Assembly: GCA_964649415.1 (NCBI GenBank)
Contig: CAZYSK010000005.1
Coordinates: 81,477 to 145,476 of the forward strand
DNA: 64,000 nucleotides
Direction: 5' to 3'
From: CAZYSK01 sp964649415
GTDB taxonomy: Bacteria > Chloroflexota > Anaerolineae > B4-G1
Positions 7,901 to 16,536 of this stretch are shown in pieces. Each line of letters starts with the position of its first letter. The stretch's first letter is position 1. Made by a program: the position numbers and the translations under genes. Under the pieces are notes generated by a model. It worked only from the letters and a program-made list of their open reading frames with translations. It made no database searches and was not told the origin of the DNA.

Positions 7901-10565
7901 CACCTATACGCTCCACTACCAGAATCTCGGCGGCGCACAGGCCACGGGCGTGACGATCGATGACGCCCTGCCTGTCTCCACGACCTACGTAGCGGGCAGC
8001 CTGGCGATGAACACGGGCAGCGGGTGGACTGCGCTGACCGACGCCGCCGGGGATGATGCGGGCACCTACGTCGCACCCACGTTGACCATCGTCCCGGGTA
8101 CCATCGGTGCTGGCGAGGAGGGCTGGATCCGCTACAACGTGCAGGTTGATAACGACTTGCCCCCCGGATCCCGAATCCTGAACTCAGCCACGCTCGATCG
8201 CGACCTGGATATCCCCCGCGAGTCGAACTTGATGGTCACCCGCATCTCGGACCTGCTGATTGGCAAGGAGGCCAAGCAGACGGCTGTATTGCCGGGCGAG
8301 ATCATTGACTACGTCCTGACCTACGAAAACACCTCCAGGACGAGCGACCAGACGGAGGTTTACGTGCACGAGGCGATACCGTCGTACACCAGCCTCGTTC
8401 CCGGCACCGTGTCCGGCGGCGATCAAGTCGCGTACTCGTGGGACAACGGGGCCTCCTGGACGCCCACGCTGCCCGTGACGCCCGTCACTCACATCCGGTG
8501 GTATGATGCGCTGGTGCCGACCGAGACACAGGCAACGGTGGAATTCGCGGCCCGGGTGCGCCCTCTCCTGCCGCCCGGTACCACCATCCAGAACATGGCT
8601 CACATCAGCAGCACGGAGACCGCCGCGTGGTTCCACGAGTGGATTCCGTCGAACCAGGTTGAGGTGGAGACCACTATGCCCGGCGTCGCCGTCATCTCTG
8701 GCGCGGTGTTCGAGGACGTCGACGGGGACGGCGTGCAAGGTATCGATGAGTGGGGCATCGCCGACATCACCATCACGATGGATGGCGTGATCACAACTTC
8801 CACCGGCACAGACGGCAGCTACATGTTCTCTACCACGATACCCGGCATGCACACGGTTCGCGAGACCAATCCAAAAGCCGCTTCTCCCAACGTCCGTATT
8901 GAGTCGCGTATGTCTGCTGGAGTGCCGAGTGTCGTCTCCCGGCGCACCACACCCGGGCTGATGCATCAGGTCTGGGGGCCAACTGACCTGCCGGACTATT
9001 TCTCGACGACGCCCAGCCAGGTCCACGTCGACGTGGAACTGGGCAACAGCTACCAGGTAGACTTCGGCAATGCACGTACAGACGCCGGTTTCGCTTCCGT
9101 CCACGGCACTGTGTTCAGCGACACGGACGGTGACGGCCTGCAAGACGCCACCGAGCGCGGCATCGCCGATACGTCGATCACGCTGGACGGAGCAATCACG
9201 ACCACCACAGATCTCTATGGCAGGTATTCCTTCACTACCACAGCGCCAGGCGTACACGTCGTCCAAGAAAGTGACCCGGACCATTACATGTCCACCACGC
9301 CAAACGAGGTACATATCGACGTGGCTGTCGGCCATGGATACCTGCTGGACTTCGGCGACGCCCCTGCCGGTTCAGGCTTCGTGCCCGTCTTCGGCACCGT
9401 GTTCAGCGATGATAATGGGGACGGGACGTATGACAGGGATGAGATAGGAATCCCCGGCGCGACCGTTACATTGGATGGGGCACCAGGCGTGATCAGCGGG
9501 CCTTATGGTGGCTACGTCCTCTCGACGACAGCGACGGGTTCTCATACAGTCACTGAGACCGATCTTGATGGCTATCTCTCCACCACGCCCAATGAAGTGC
9601 CCATAGACGTAGCATTGGGCAGCAACCCCCAGGTAGACTTTGGCGATCTGTGGATACAGCCGCTGACCTGTGATGCCGACATCTACGAGGAGGATGATTC
9701 TCCCAGTCAAGCCAAGATGTTCGACGTCAACACGATTCAAGCGCACCAGTTCTGCGACGACGCCACAGACTGGGTCAAGTTCTTCGCCCAGGCCAATTCC
9801 GTATACACCATCACTACCTCATCCTATGGTCAGCGGGCCGACAGCCGCCTGACACTGTTCGATACCGACGGGGTGACCGTGCTCGCGGTCAACGACGATT
9901 ACCACGGCGCGCTGGACTATTCGTCGCGCATCGTGTGGATGGCGCAGGCCGATGATACCTACTACGTGTGCATCACCAATCAAGGCGAGATGACGGGCCG
10001 TTTCACCGACTACGGCTTGATGATCCAGGGGCGCGATCCGACCATCATCTACCTGCCTCTCGTGACGCGCAGCTACGACACCGTCCAGAGCGAGCATGCC
10101 CCAGCCTACAGCCAAGCCAGCCACGTGAAGCGCCCTAGCGGCGTCATCAGTCACACCTGTCCCGATGCCTACGAGGCCGACGACACCTGGGCGCAGGCCC
10201 GCGCCATCGAGGCTGGCGTTGTCCAGGTCCACTCGTTCGACAGCGACCCCCTGTACTTCGTGGCAGACAAGGACTTCGTGAAGCTGGACATCTCGGAGAG
10301 GCTGGCCCTCACGTTTACCATCCCCGTGGTCACAAGCACCGCGACGGTCATGGAGCTGTTTGACGAGCGCGGCCGTTCGCTGCTCGTGACGGGCACCACC
10401 GAATTGACGTGGATGCCACGCACGAACGGTCGGTACTACCTCAGCGTGCGCCCGGCGGCAGGCATTGGCTCCTTCGGCTGTGCAGATACTGTGGGCTATC
10501 ACCTGCTGATGGAAGAACGGGACCTGCGGGTCGTCTATCTGCCGATGGTGGTCCGGTACGTCTAG
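4992..10565 (+). CDS. Giant secreted multidomain surface protein (DUF11, SdrD-B-like, PPC repeats)
   Basis: A protein of 1857 residues with an N-terminal signal peptide (hydrophobic CVLVLVSLLTTVPAVA, cleavage after AVA). The first roughly 500 residues resemble an IgGFc-binding-protein N-terminal domain. Then come four DUF11-type repeats (for example LNLVKTVSSAEAGIGDTLAY), three SdrD B-like prealbumin repeats (FEDVDGDGVQGIDEWG, FSDTDGDGLQDATERG, FSDDNGDGTYDRDEIG) with Ca-binding-like DxDGDG, and two pre-peptidase C-terminal domains. Each PPC domain is followed by a YLP motif: IIYLPLVTR internally and VVYLPMVVRYV at the C-terminus. The start at 4992 has AGGAAGAGG upstream; an upstream GTG at 4968 is possible. 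Probably an adhesin or cell-envelope structural protein; ligand unknown. The first SdrD-B repeat carries about 40 extra residues. Confidence 0.8.
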   Translation: MQGYGQAAHLLGQGRPRAFPLMHVCVLVLVSLLTTVPAVAQPTGYQEYYVLGYEEHVWRAFLEINDDPDSEEIQAGEICSTVSLVATADYQVIYYDHWEDGYEADLLHPVQSTTTVYGDRDTGNGGTGSDLLRAGQDINLTSDSEITGTTAITGYVPVAPARNPADLRYDGGDRIISSGGPVDLVHAMWPLNNSWIGGAWEVYSRQAYANSHSYRLPIGENLYKFDADDYGDFRNVFLQLGAFEDNTTVSISNHAGVVNLTLDRGQIYSSMGQLGSSSAPTITIDAGTYIRSNNPVQVGLITGAEGNFQGRFLVVLPDHLWGADYVVPIPGGLPGDEPEVYLFNPNDFPITVEAYDQGIEQSTFVIAPTGQVSATVPYSRMRGGDQIPVDSAARFTSSDGVFGVVVCAGSKNISYDWGFAGIPSKYLTQDYYVSWAPGDYHVPPQNNGSPAWVTPLADETTFYVDFSPLDDVVDQTFTLDVLQQRRIFDPDNDNTGMHIWATGQFAVAWGEDPLTADRSDPYLDLGVAMLPLQQRWLDPVLTLDKSAHPTILPPTGGAVTFTLVAHSYDSPLLNVSFTDTLPMNWTYVPASTHVTYADGSTDDPAPAISDRTLLWDLGSRLDADESMTLTFQAQMTTTGKVGVPVRDGFESDSYAGGQNWTSGWQEAGDDGLPSSGDVGITDTRPFAGSRHLHIQGSDNSISRTFDPSTFTAPVLRLMRQTDSLEDDERFYLDIYDGLQWTPVLTWTGEGQQGTYVQETVALEDYVSDVATIRFRSGSSGVETTDHLYIDEVEVYDAIAASVNVGEAVGEHMYSDVLFNPSDEATVYLGSLNLVKTVSSAEAGIGDTLAYTLTYANGSSSIPVADVTLHDVVPIQHVTFQSASNGYTYSPGSGTITWTLGTLAPGASGDVTFIVKVDDFVADGTVIENRGDINSPLTIKASSNAVHTTIRAPDVAFEKLGPTAASRGQIITYTLHYQNLGGAQATGVTIDDALPVSTTYVAGSLAMNTGSGWTALTDAAGDDAGTYVAPTLTIVPGTIGAGEEGWIRYNVQVDNDLPPGSRILNSATLDRDLDIPRESNLMVTRISDLLIGKEAKQTAVLPGEIIDYVLTYENTSRTSDQTEVYVHEAIPSYTSLVPGTVSGGDQVAYSWDNGASWTPTLPVTPVTHIRWYDALVPTETQATVEFAARVRPLLPPGTTIQNMAHISSTETAAWFHEWIPSNQVEVETTMPGVAVISGAVFEDVDGDGVQGIDEWGIADITITMDGVITTSTGTDGSYMFSTTIPGMHTVRETNPKAASPNVRIESRMSAGVPSVVSRRTTPGLMHQVWGPTDLPDYFSTTPSQVHVDVELGNSYQVDFGNARTDAGFASVHGTVFSDTDGDGLQDATERGIADTSITLDGAITTTTDLYGRYSFTTTAPGVHVVQESDPDHYMSTTPNEVHIDVAVGHGYLLDFGDAPAGSGFVPVFGTVFSDDNGDGTYDRDEIGIPGATVTLDGAPGVISGPYGGYVLSTTATGSHTVTETDLDGYLSTTPNEVPIDVALGSNPQVDFGDLWIQPLTCDADIYEEDDSPSQAKMFDVNTIQAHQFCDDATDWVKFFAQANSVYTITTSSYGQRADSRLTLFDTDGVTVLAVNDDYHGALDYSSRIVWMAQADDTYYVCITNQGEMTGRFTDYGLMIQGRDPTIIYLPLVTRSYDTVQSEHAPAYSQASHVKRPSGVISHTCPDAYEADDTWAQARAIEAGVVQVHSFDSDPLYFVADKDFVKLDISERLALTFTIPVVTSTATVMELFDERGRSLLVTGTTELTWMPRTNGRYYLSVRPAAGIGSFGCADTVGYHLLMEERDLRVVYLPMVVRYV

Positions 10566-10747
10566 TGGGCGGAGAGACGAACGCGGACGCTGATCGCGCG
10601 TCCATTCACGGTACGATACGGCTGCACAGCACGGGACCGAAAGCAAGGCAGTAGATCTGCCATCAGCGGCAGCGGCGGAGTTGCGTCAATCCAACACCCG
10701 TGCTAGACTTCCACCATCATACGGCGCGCCGCTCGAGCAGTGGGCAG

Positions 10748-11350
10748 ATGAGCATCCTCAATATCGGCCTGATCTCTGACACACACATCCCCCATCGCCT
10801 GAAGCAACTGCCCGGCGCGGCGCTTGATGCGTTCGCGGGAGTGGATGTCATCCTGCACGCAGGTGACGTGGATGACCCGCGCGTGTTGGATACGCTGCGA
10901 GGCATCGCGCCGACATACGCCGTGCGCGGCAACGTCCATCTACAGGACTTCTCAGACGGTGGCGCGATGCTACCGGCCGTGGTCGAGCTGCAGCTAGATG
11001 ACCGGCACATCGTCCTCACCCATGGGCACCGGCCTGGCCTGCCGGGTTTCTTCCTGAAGGGCCTGGAAGTCGCTGCTCAATGGCTCAGGCTGACGAGCCC
11101 CGAGGACTCCAATACGCACATTGCCCACCGCCTGGCGCGGCTCTATCCGGACGCGGATATCATCGTGTTCGGACACACGCATCAGGCGCACGTCGAGCAG
11201 GTGGGAGACACACTGCTGATCAATCCCGGGGCGGTCTGCACCGGAAAACGGGAAAAACCGTCGGTGGCACGGATGCGCTTGGGAACGGGCAGCCCCGAGG
11301 TCGAGATCATCCCTCTGTTCCCGACCACTGGGGAAGACAGAGGGGTCTGA
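10748..11350 (+). CDS. Metallophosphoesterase, YfcE/MJ0936 family
   Basis: A 200-residue calcineurin-like phosphodiesterase. Metal-binding motifs are visible in order: GLISDTHIPH (D-x-H), LHAGDVDD (GD), AVRGNVH (GN), VLTHGH (H) and VFGHTHQAHVEQ (GHTH), followed by LLINPGAV. The family hydrolyses phosphodiesters with two divalent metals, and the natural substrate is usually unknown. The ATG at 10748 is preferred because the catalytic core begins within ten residues. The gene lies 87 bp upstream of the photolyase in the same direction. Confidence 0.88.
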   Translation: MSILNIGLISDTHIPHRLKQLPGAALDAFAGVDVILHAGDVDDPRVLDTLRGIAPTYAVRGNVHLQDFSDGGAMLPAVVELQLDDRHIVLTHGHRPGLPGFFLKGLEVAAQWLRLTSPEDSNTHIAHRLARLYPDADIIVFGHTHQAHVEQVGDTLLINPGAVCTGKREKPSVARMRLGTGSPEVEIIPLFPTTGEDRGV

Positions 11351-11437
11351 GTGGGTTTCGAGCATGCGGATTGACGTGCACCGTGGGACAGTGGGGCGCA
11401 ATCCGGTGTGTGCCGGACTGCAACCGGAGATGCTTCT

Positions 11438-12871
11438 ATGACAACCGCTTTGTGGTGGATGCGCCGAGACCTGCGCCTGGCGGACAATCAGGCCTTGCAC
11501 GCCGCCCTGGCTCACGCTGAGCACGTGGTCCCGGTTTTCGTGCTGGATCCGGCGCTGCTGACCTCGCCCCGCGTCGGCCCCACGCGTGTCGCCTTCCTGC
11601 TCGGTGGCCTGCGCCAACTGGAGCAGGAACTGCGCAGACGGGGCAGCCGGCTGATCATCCGCCACGGCGACCCAACGGACGAACTGGCCGCCCTGTTGAG
11701 CGAGAGCGAAGCCAGCGTGGTGTTCGCCGAGGAGGATTTCTCACCGTACGCCCGGCAACGCGACGCCCGCGTGTCCGAGCGCCTGCCGCTGCATCTGGCC
11801 GGCAGTTGCGTCGTGCACCCGCCGGGAACCGTGATGAAGGCCGACGGCACGCCCTACACCGTCTTCACGCCGTTCAGCCGCAAGTGGAAGTCGCTGCCGC
11901 ATCCGCGCTCCGGCGACGTCATCCCAGTTCCGGATCACATCTCGACGCCACACGGGTTGCACAGCTTGCCCATACCCTCGGAGCCGGCGTTGCCATCCAG
12001 CGTCCCATTTCCTCCCGGCGAGGCGGAGGCCCAGCGACGTCTGGCAGCTTTCGCGTCCCAACCGGGCATCTCGGCAGATGCGCCCATCTACGCCTACGCG
12101 ACGGCGCGCAATCGCCTGGACATGGCAGGAACGTCGCGCCTGTCGCCCTACCTTCATCTGGGGATGCTGTCCGCACGGCAGGCGGTCGTAGCCGCACGCG
12201 ATGCTCTGGACGCCGCCCCGGACACTCAAGGCCGCCAGGGCGCTGAGACCTGGCTGAACGAGCTCATCTGGCGAGAGTTCTACGTGCACATTCTCTACCA
12301 TTTCCCCCACGTTCTGGAGGAGAACTTCCGCGCTGCGCTGCGGACCGTCGCCTGGGACAACGATGAGACAACGTTCGCCGCCTGGTGCGCGGGCCGTACC
12401 GGGTATCCGGTGGTGGATGCCGGGATGCGCCAGTTGGCGCAGACCGGATGGATGCACAACCGCGCTCGCATGATCGTGGCCTCGTTCTTGGTCAAGGACC
12501 TGCTGATTGACTGGCGCTGGGGGGAACGCTATTTCATGCAGCGCCTGGTGGACGGGGACCCGGCAGCCAACAACGGTGGTTGGCAATGGACAGCCGGTAC
12601 AGGGACGGACGCCGCGCCCTACTTCCGGGTCTTCAACCCGGTGCTGCAGGGCAAGAAGCACGATCCGAGCGGGGCTTACGTGCGGCGCTGGGTGCGGGAG
12701 CTGGATTCGGTACCCGACAAGTTCATCCACGAACCGTGGCGGATGCCGCCCGGCGTGCAACGGGAGGCAGGCTGCATCGTCGGGGACGACTACCCCGGCC
12801 CTATCGTGGATCACGCCTGGGCACGCGAGCGGGTTCTGGCAGCGTATGCCCGCGCGCGAGGGGCGGACTGA
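11438..12871 (+). CDS. phr: Deoxyribodipyrimidine photolyase (cryptochrome/photolyase family)
   Basis: A 477-residue light-driven DNA repair enzyme that reverses UV-induced cyclobutane pyrimidine dimers using FADH-. The N-terminal antenna-binding Rossmann domain begins ALWWMRRDLRLADNQAL. The C-terminal FAD domain has ETWLNELIWREFY, RTGYPVVDAGMRQL, TGWMHNRARMI, the GERYFMQRLVDGDPAANNGGWQW block and FRVFNPVLQGKKHDP, all hallmarks of class I photolyases. The start at 11438 follows a CCGGAG site, and an in-frame ATG at 11408 is less likely. Its neighbours include UvsE (17068) and a RudS-like protein (15526), both linked to UV biology. Confidence 0.95.
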   Translation: MTTALWWMRRDLRLADNQALHAALAHAEHVVPVFVLDPALLTSPRVGPTRVAFLLGGLRQLEQELRRRGSRLIIRHGDPTDELAALLSESEASVVFAEEDFSPYARQRDARVSERLPLHLAGSCVVHPPGTVMKADGTPYTVFTPFSRKWKSLPHPRSGDVIPVPDHISTPHGLHSLPIPSEPALPSSVPFPPGEAEAQRRLAAFASQPGISADAPIYAYATARNRLDMAGTSRLSPYLHLGMLSARQAVVAARDALDAAPDTQGRQGAETWLNELIWREFYVHILYHFPHVLEENFRAALRTVAWDNDETTFAAWCAGRTGYPVVDAGMRQLAQTGWMHNRARMIVASFLVKDLLIDWRWGERYFMQRLVDGDPAANNGGWQWTAGTGTDAAPYFRVFNPVLQGKKHDPSGAYVRRWVRELDSVPDKFIHEPWRMPPGVQREAGCIVGDDYPGPIVDHAWARERVLAAYARARGAD

Positions 12872-12895
12872 CACACTACAGGAGAGAACCCCAAG

Positions 12896-13471
12896 ATGAG
12901 CATTCCCGATCTGTTCCGAGGAGACCGCGTCCGGCTGGCAAGCCTGACCCCGGACGATCTACCCGCACTTGCCGCGTGGCACGAAGATGCCGAGTTCCTG
13001 CGCCTGTATGATGCCCGCCCGGCACGTCCCAAGACACCGGCCGAGTTGAGCCAGTGGCTGGAGAGACTGCCGGACGACAAGAGCACCTTCACGTTCGCGG
13101 TCAGGCCACTCCACGGTGACGCACTCATCGGCACGCTCGAACTAGATGGCATCATCTGGGCGCACGGGGTGTGCGGGATCGGCGTTGCCATCGGAGACCA
13201 CGCTAACTGGGGAAAGGGCTACGGACACGAGGCGGCACAGCTCGGCCTCGGCTTCGCCTTCGAGGAATTGAACCTGCACCGCGTCCAGGCCACGGCGTTC
13301 AGCTACAACGCGCGCTCTATCGCGCTCCTGGAGAAACTGGGGTTCCAGCGCGAGGGCACGTACCGGGAGTTCCTCCGGCGCGACGGCAAGCGCCACGATA
13401 TGCTCCTGTATGGGCTGCTGCGCCACGAATGGGAGGCGCTCCAGCAAGATACCGGTGAGGAGGGCCAGTGA
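12896..13471 (+). CDS. GNAT family N-acetyltransferase (RimJ/RimL-like)
   Basis: A 191-residue acetyl-CoA-dependent acyltransferase. The N-terminal RVRLASLTPDDLPALAAWHED and the acetyl-CoA loop WGKGYGHEAAQLGLGFAF, followed by LNLHRVQATAFSYNARSIALLEKLGFQ-type segments, match the ribosomal-protein/small-molecule Nalpha-acetyltransferase subgroup. The start follows AGGAGAG. Its stop overlaps the GTG of the LysE gene by 4 bp, so the two are probably co-translated. Acceptor substrate unknown. Confidence 0.88.
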   Translation: MSIPDLFRGDRVRLASLTPDDLPALAAWHEDAEFLRLYDARPARPKTPAELSQWLERLPDDKSTFTFAVRPLHGDALIGTLELDGIIWAHGVCGIGVAIGDHANWGKGYGHEAAQLGLGFAFEELNLHRVQATAFSYNARSIALLEKLGFQREGTYREFLRRDGKRHDMLLYGLLRHEWEALQQDTGEEGQ

Positions 13472-14103
13472 GACAACCGGTCGTCCAATTCTTACTCCAG
13501 GGGTTTCTCATCGGCATCTCAATCGCCGCGCCAGTTGGGCCAATCGGGGTATTGTGTATCCGGCGCACGCTGTCCGAAGGGCACTCAACCGGCTTCGCAT
13601 CCGGTCTGGGAGCGGCGACAGCGGATGCCATCTACGGTTGCGTCGCGGGCTTCGGCCTGACGTTCATCTCGGACGTCTTGGTCAGCCAGCAAACGTGGTT
13701 CCGCCTGGTCGGAGGTCTCTTTCTATGCTATCTGGGGATCAGGAACCTCCTGACCAAGCCGCCGGACAGCGCATCGGGACAAGCGGCCTCCGTCACAGGC
13801 CAGGGGATCGTTGGCGCGTATGCCTCCACGTTCGCGCTCACCCTGACCAATCCGATGACGATCCTTTCGTTCGCGGCGATCTTCGCCGGATTGGGAATGA
13901 CGGACTCCGGGGGACAATGGCACACCGCTGCCGCGTTGGTCTCGGGCGTGTTCGCCGGCTCCGTCACGTGGTGGTTCTTCCTCAGTGGCATCGCGGGCGC
14001 GTTCCGGACCCGGTTCACCGCACGCGCGATGCAGTGGGTGAACAGAATCTCGGGTGCCATCGTCACAGGGTTCGGCCTGGTTGCCCTGGTGAGCCTGCTC
14101 TGA
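13468..14103 (+). CDS. LysE/RhtB family amino-acid exporter
   Basis: An inner-membrane protein of 211 residues with about six hydrophobic segments. The family signature near the N-terminus is clear: GFLIGISIAAPVGPIGVLC followed by RRTLSEGHSTGFASGLGAATAD. LysE-type exporters move amino acids or related metabolites outward using the proton gradient. The GTG start at 13468 lies in a GTGA overlap with the GNAT stop, suggesting coupling. Substrate not predictable from sequence. Confidence 0.88.
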   Translation: MRQPVVQFLLQGFLIGISIAAPVGPIGVLCIRRTLSEGHSTGFASGLGAATADAIYGCVAGFGLTFISDVLVSQQTWFRLVGGLFLCYLGIRNLLTKPPDSASGQAASVTGQGIVGAYASTFALTLTNPMTILSFAAIFAGLGMTDSGGQWHTAAALVSGVFAGSVTWWFFLSGIAGAFRTRFTARAMQWVNRISGAIVTGFGLVALVSLL

Positions 14104-14279
14104 TGCATTGACGCCAACCGCCACCAGCCCCACCCGCAGATTCCCGCTTCAGATGAGGTCTATGCAACTTCCGAGGGATTCCGCGGCGAGACTCTGACAA
14201 AACCCTGACAAACGTGCGACAATGTGGTAAAATCGGGCAAATCAGGGAAACCACACACAGCTCGCGAAAAGGGGGACCT

Positions 14280-15125
14280 ATGTCAATCGGGATCGTGACG
14301 GATAGCACCTGCGACCTGCCCCAGGAGATGGTTGCCAAACACGGCATCACGGTCATCCCTGCCTACATCAACATAGACGGCGAGAGTTACCGCGACGGCG
14401 TCGAGCTATCCCGCCAGGAGTTCTACAGGAGACTGCCGGACTGCCAGACTCCGCCAACCACGTCGGCGCCAGGACCGGGGACGTTCACCCAGGTTCACCG
14501 GCAACTGGCAGACGAGGGTGCTACAGAAATCCTGTCCATCCACATATCCGAGACGCTGAGCAACATCGTGAACGTGGCCCGCATGGCGGCGGAGGAGACG
14601 GACTTCGTGCCTGTGACCGTGATGGACTCGGGGCAGTTGACCGCGGGGACCGGGCTCCTGGCTCTGACCGCTGCCCAGGCTGCCGCCGCGGGCGCTTCCA
14701 TGGGAGAGATCGTCGACCTGCTGCAGGATCAGATCTTGCGCACGCACTCGGTGGCGGCACTGGATACGCTGGAGTACCTGCGGCGCAGCGGGCGCGTGAG
14801 CTGGGTGCGCTCCGGCCTGGGAACCCTGTTGAAGATAAAGCCATTGCTGACGATGTACAACGGGGAGACGTCGCTGGAAGCGGTGCGCACGCACAAGCGC
14901 GCATTCGCACGGCTGACCCAAATGGTAGCCGATCTCGGCCCGCTCGAGCAGGTTGCACTGGTACACACGCACGCACCCGAAAAGGCCGAGGAGTTGCTGC
15001 AACAAGCGAGACATCTCCTCCCCGGGGGCCAGGTTCTGTTCTCTGAGGATGTGACGCCGTTGATCGGCGCACACATCGGCCCTGGTACTGCATGCTTCGT
15101 CTGCGTACAGGCTCGCCCGGCATGA
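14280..15125 (+). CDS. DegV family fatty-acid-binding protein
   Basis: A 281-residue DegV/FakB-type protein. These bind a fatty acid and in Firmicutes present it to the kinase FakA. Visible motifs are IVTDSTCDLP at the start, the TTSAPGPGTFTQVH loop and the lipid-contact serine region SIHISETLSNI. RRSGRVSW and GTACFVCV lie toward the C-terminus. The ATG at 14280 has AGGGGG upstream, and an earlier in-frame start at 14214 has none. No FakA partner is in the window. Confidence 0.9.
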   Translation: MSIGIVTDSTCDLPQEMVAKHGITVIPAYINIDGESYRDGVELSRQEFYRRLPDCQTPPTTSAPGPGTFTQVHRQLADEGATEILSIHISETLSNIVNVARMAAEETDFVPVTVMDSGQLTAGTGLLALTAAQAAAAGASMGEIVDLLQDQILRTHSVAALDTLEYLRRSGRVSWVRSGLGTLLKIKPLLTMYNGETSLEAVRTHKRAFARLTQMVADLGPLEQVALVHTHAPEKAEELLQQARHLLPGGQVLFSEDVTPLIGAHIGPGTACFVCVQARPA

Positions 15126-15197
15126 GCCGCATCGCCCGGTGCATAGGATGCTCGCGCGCTCGAAGGCTGAGAATCAGGAAGTGGATGGAGGACAAGG

Positions 15198-15533
15198 ATG
15201 AGAATCGCTAAGGCTGTCGCACTGCTAGGCGTTCTTGCGATGGGGGGTATCCTCATCTATGCCTTCACGACGGGCAACTTCACCGAGGAGGGCAACGTCC
15301 TACTATCGATGCCCTGGGGCATCGTGTCGCTCGTCGATCTGTACGTCGGGTTCATTCTCTTCTCCGGCTGGATCGTATATCGTGAGAAGTCGCTTGTCCG
15401 GTCCATCATCTGGGTCTTTTTCATGATGGTGCTGGGCTTCTTCACGGCCAGCCTGTACACGCTCATCGCCCTCCAGACGAGCGGTGGCGACTGGAAGCGG
15501 TTCTGGATGGGCAGGAGATGGAACGATGAATGA
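15198..15533 (+). CDS. Small membrane protein, DUF1475-like
   Basis: A 111-residue protein with three hydrophobic segments (about residues 5-23, 38-57 and 68-92) and a short charged tail. The spacing and the LVDLYVGF and SLVRSIIWVFF segments resemble the DUF1475 family, whose function is unknown. A good GGAGG site precedes the ATG. Its stop overlaps the start of the desulfidase-like gene by 8 bp, so the two are likely translated from one mRNA. Confidence 0.65.
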   Translation: MRIAKAVALLGVLAMGGILIYAFTTGNFTEEGNVLLSMPWGIVSLVDLYVGFILFSGWIVYREKSLVRSIIWVFFMMVLGFFTASLYTLIALQTSGGDWKRFWMGRRWNDE

Positions 15534-16518
15534 GAAAGCCAGTGGGTCCCCGCCTGATGACGCGCGAGACTGCACCATCCGCCTGGGAATCAGCAGGTGT
15601 CTGCTGGGCGAGAACGTGCGCTACGACGGCGGGCACAAGCGAGACCGGTTTCTGACCGACACGCTGGGCCGCTTCGTCGAGTGGGTGCCGGTCTGTCCAG
15701 AGGTCGAGATCGGCCTGCCCATCCCGCGCGAGTCCCTGCGGCTGGTGGGCGACCCTGAAGATCCCCGGCTGATCGCTCCAAAATCGGGCCAGGATCATAC
15801 GGAGCGCATGCAAAGCTGGGCGCAGGGCCGCCTGGAGGAATTGGCTACGGCCAGGCTGCACGGCTTCGTCTTCAAGAAGGACTCCCCCAGCTCCGGCCTT
15901 TTCCGAGTGCGCGTCTACGACAAGAACGGTATGCCCAGGCGCGTGGGCACAGGGATCTTCGCGCGCGAGGTGACGAAGCGCTTCCCCCTGCTGCCCGTGG
16001 AGGAGGAGGGACGCCTGCACGACATGGGACTGAGGGAGAATTTCATCGATCGGGTCTTCGCCTACCATCGCTGGACGTGCATGCTGGAGGGCAATCCGAC
16101 ACCCGGCGGCATGGTCCAGTTTCACACCGCGCACAAGCTGACGGTGCTGGCCCACAGTCCCTCCCATTACAAGGAAATGGGCCGCATGGTCGCCCAGGCC
16201 GGGTCGCTTCCATGGGGAGAGGCCGTGCAGACGTACGGCAGCCTGCTGATGGAGGGTCTCAAGGTGCTGACGTCGCCTGGCAAGCACACCAACGTCCTGC
16301 AACACCTGATGGGGTTCCTCCGGGACGACCTGACGGGGGACGACAAGGCGGAGCTATTGGATCTCATCGAGGACTACCGGCAAGGGTTGGTGCCCTTGAT
16401 CGTGCCAATGACGTTACTGCGGCACCACCTGCGCGGCAACGAGGTGCCCGATTGGGTCCATCAGCAGGTCTACCTGTACCCCTATCCGAAGGAACTCATG
16501 TTGCGCAATCACGTGTGA
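15526..16518 (+). CDS. DUF523-DUF1722 protein, RudS-type tRNA 4-thiouridine desulfidase-like
   Basis: A 330-residue protein with an N-terminal DUF523 (TudS) domain and a C-terminal DUF1722 domain. This architecture was described for RudS, which removes sulfur from 4-thiouridine in tRNA with a [4Fe-4S] cluster. Two candidate cluster cysteines are present: Cys25 in SRCLLGENVRYDGGHK and Cys57 in CPEVEIGLP. The usual third cysteine of the SPSCG motif is replaced: the protein reads KKDSPSSGLF with Ser123. DUF1722 runs from about residue 165 to the end. The start has CAGGAG upstream and overlaps the previous gene. In Enterobacteria the DUF1722 gene ybgA neighbours photolyase; here phr is about 4 kb upstream. 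Activity is uncertain because of the missing cysteine. Confidence 0.8.
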   Translation: MNEKASGSPPDDARDCTIRLGISRCLLGENVRYDGGHKRDRFLTDTLGRFVEWVPVCPEVEIGLPIPRESLRLVGDPEDPRLIAPKSGQDHTERMQSWAQGRLEELATARLHGFVFKKDSPSSGLFRVRVYDKNGMPRRVGTGIFAREVTKRFPLLPVEEEGRLHDMGLRENFIDRVFAYHRWTCMLEGNPTPGGMVQFHTAHKLTVLAHSPSHYKEMGRMVAQAGSLPWGEAVQTYGSLLMEGLKVLTSPGKHTNVLQHLMGFLRDDLTGDDKAELLDLIEDYRQGLVPLIVPMTLLRHHLRGNEVPDWVHQQVYLYPYPKELMLRNHV

Positions 16519-16536
16519 GACGGATTGGAGCAACAC

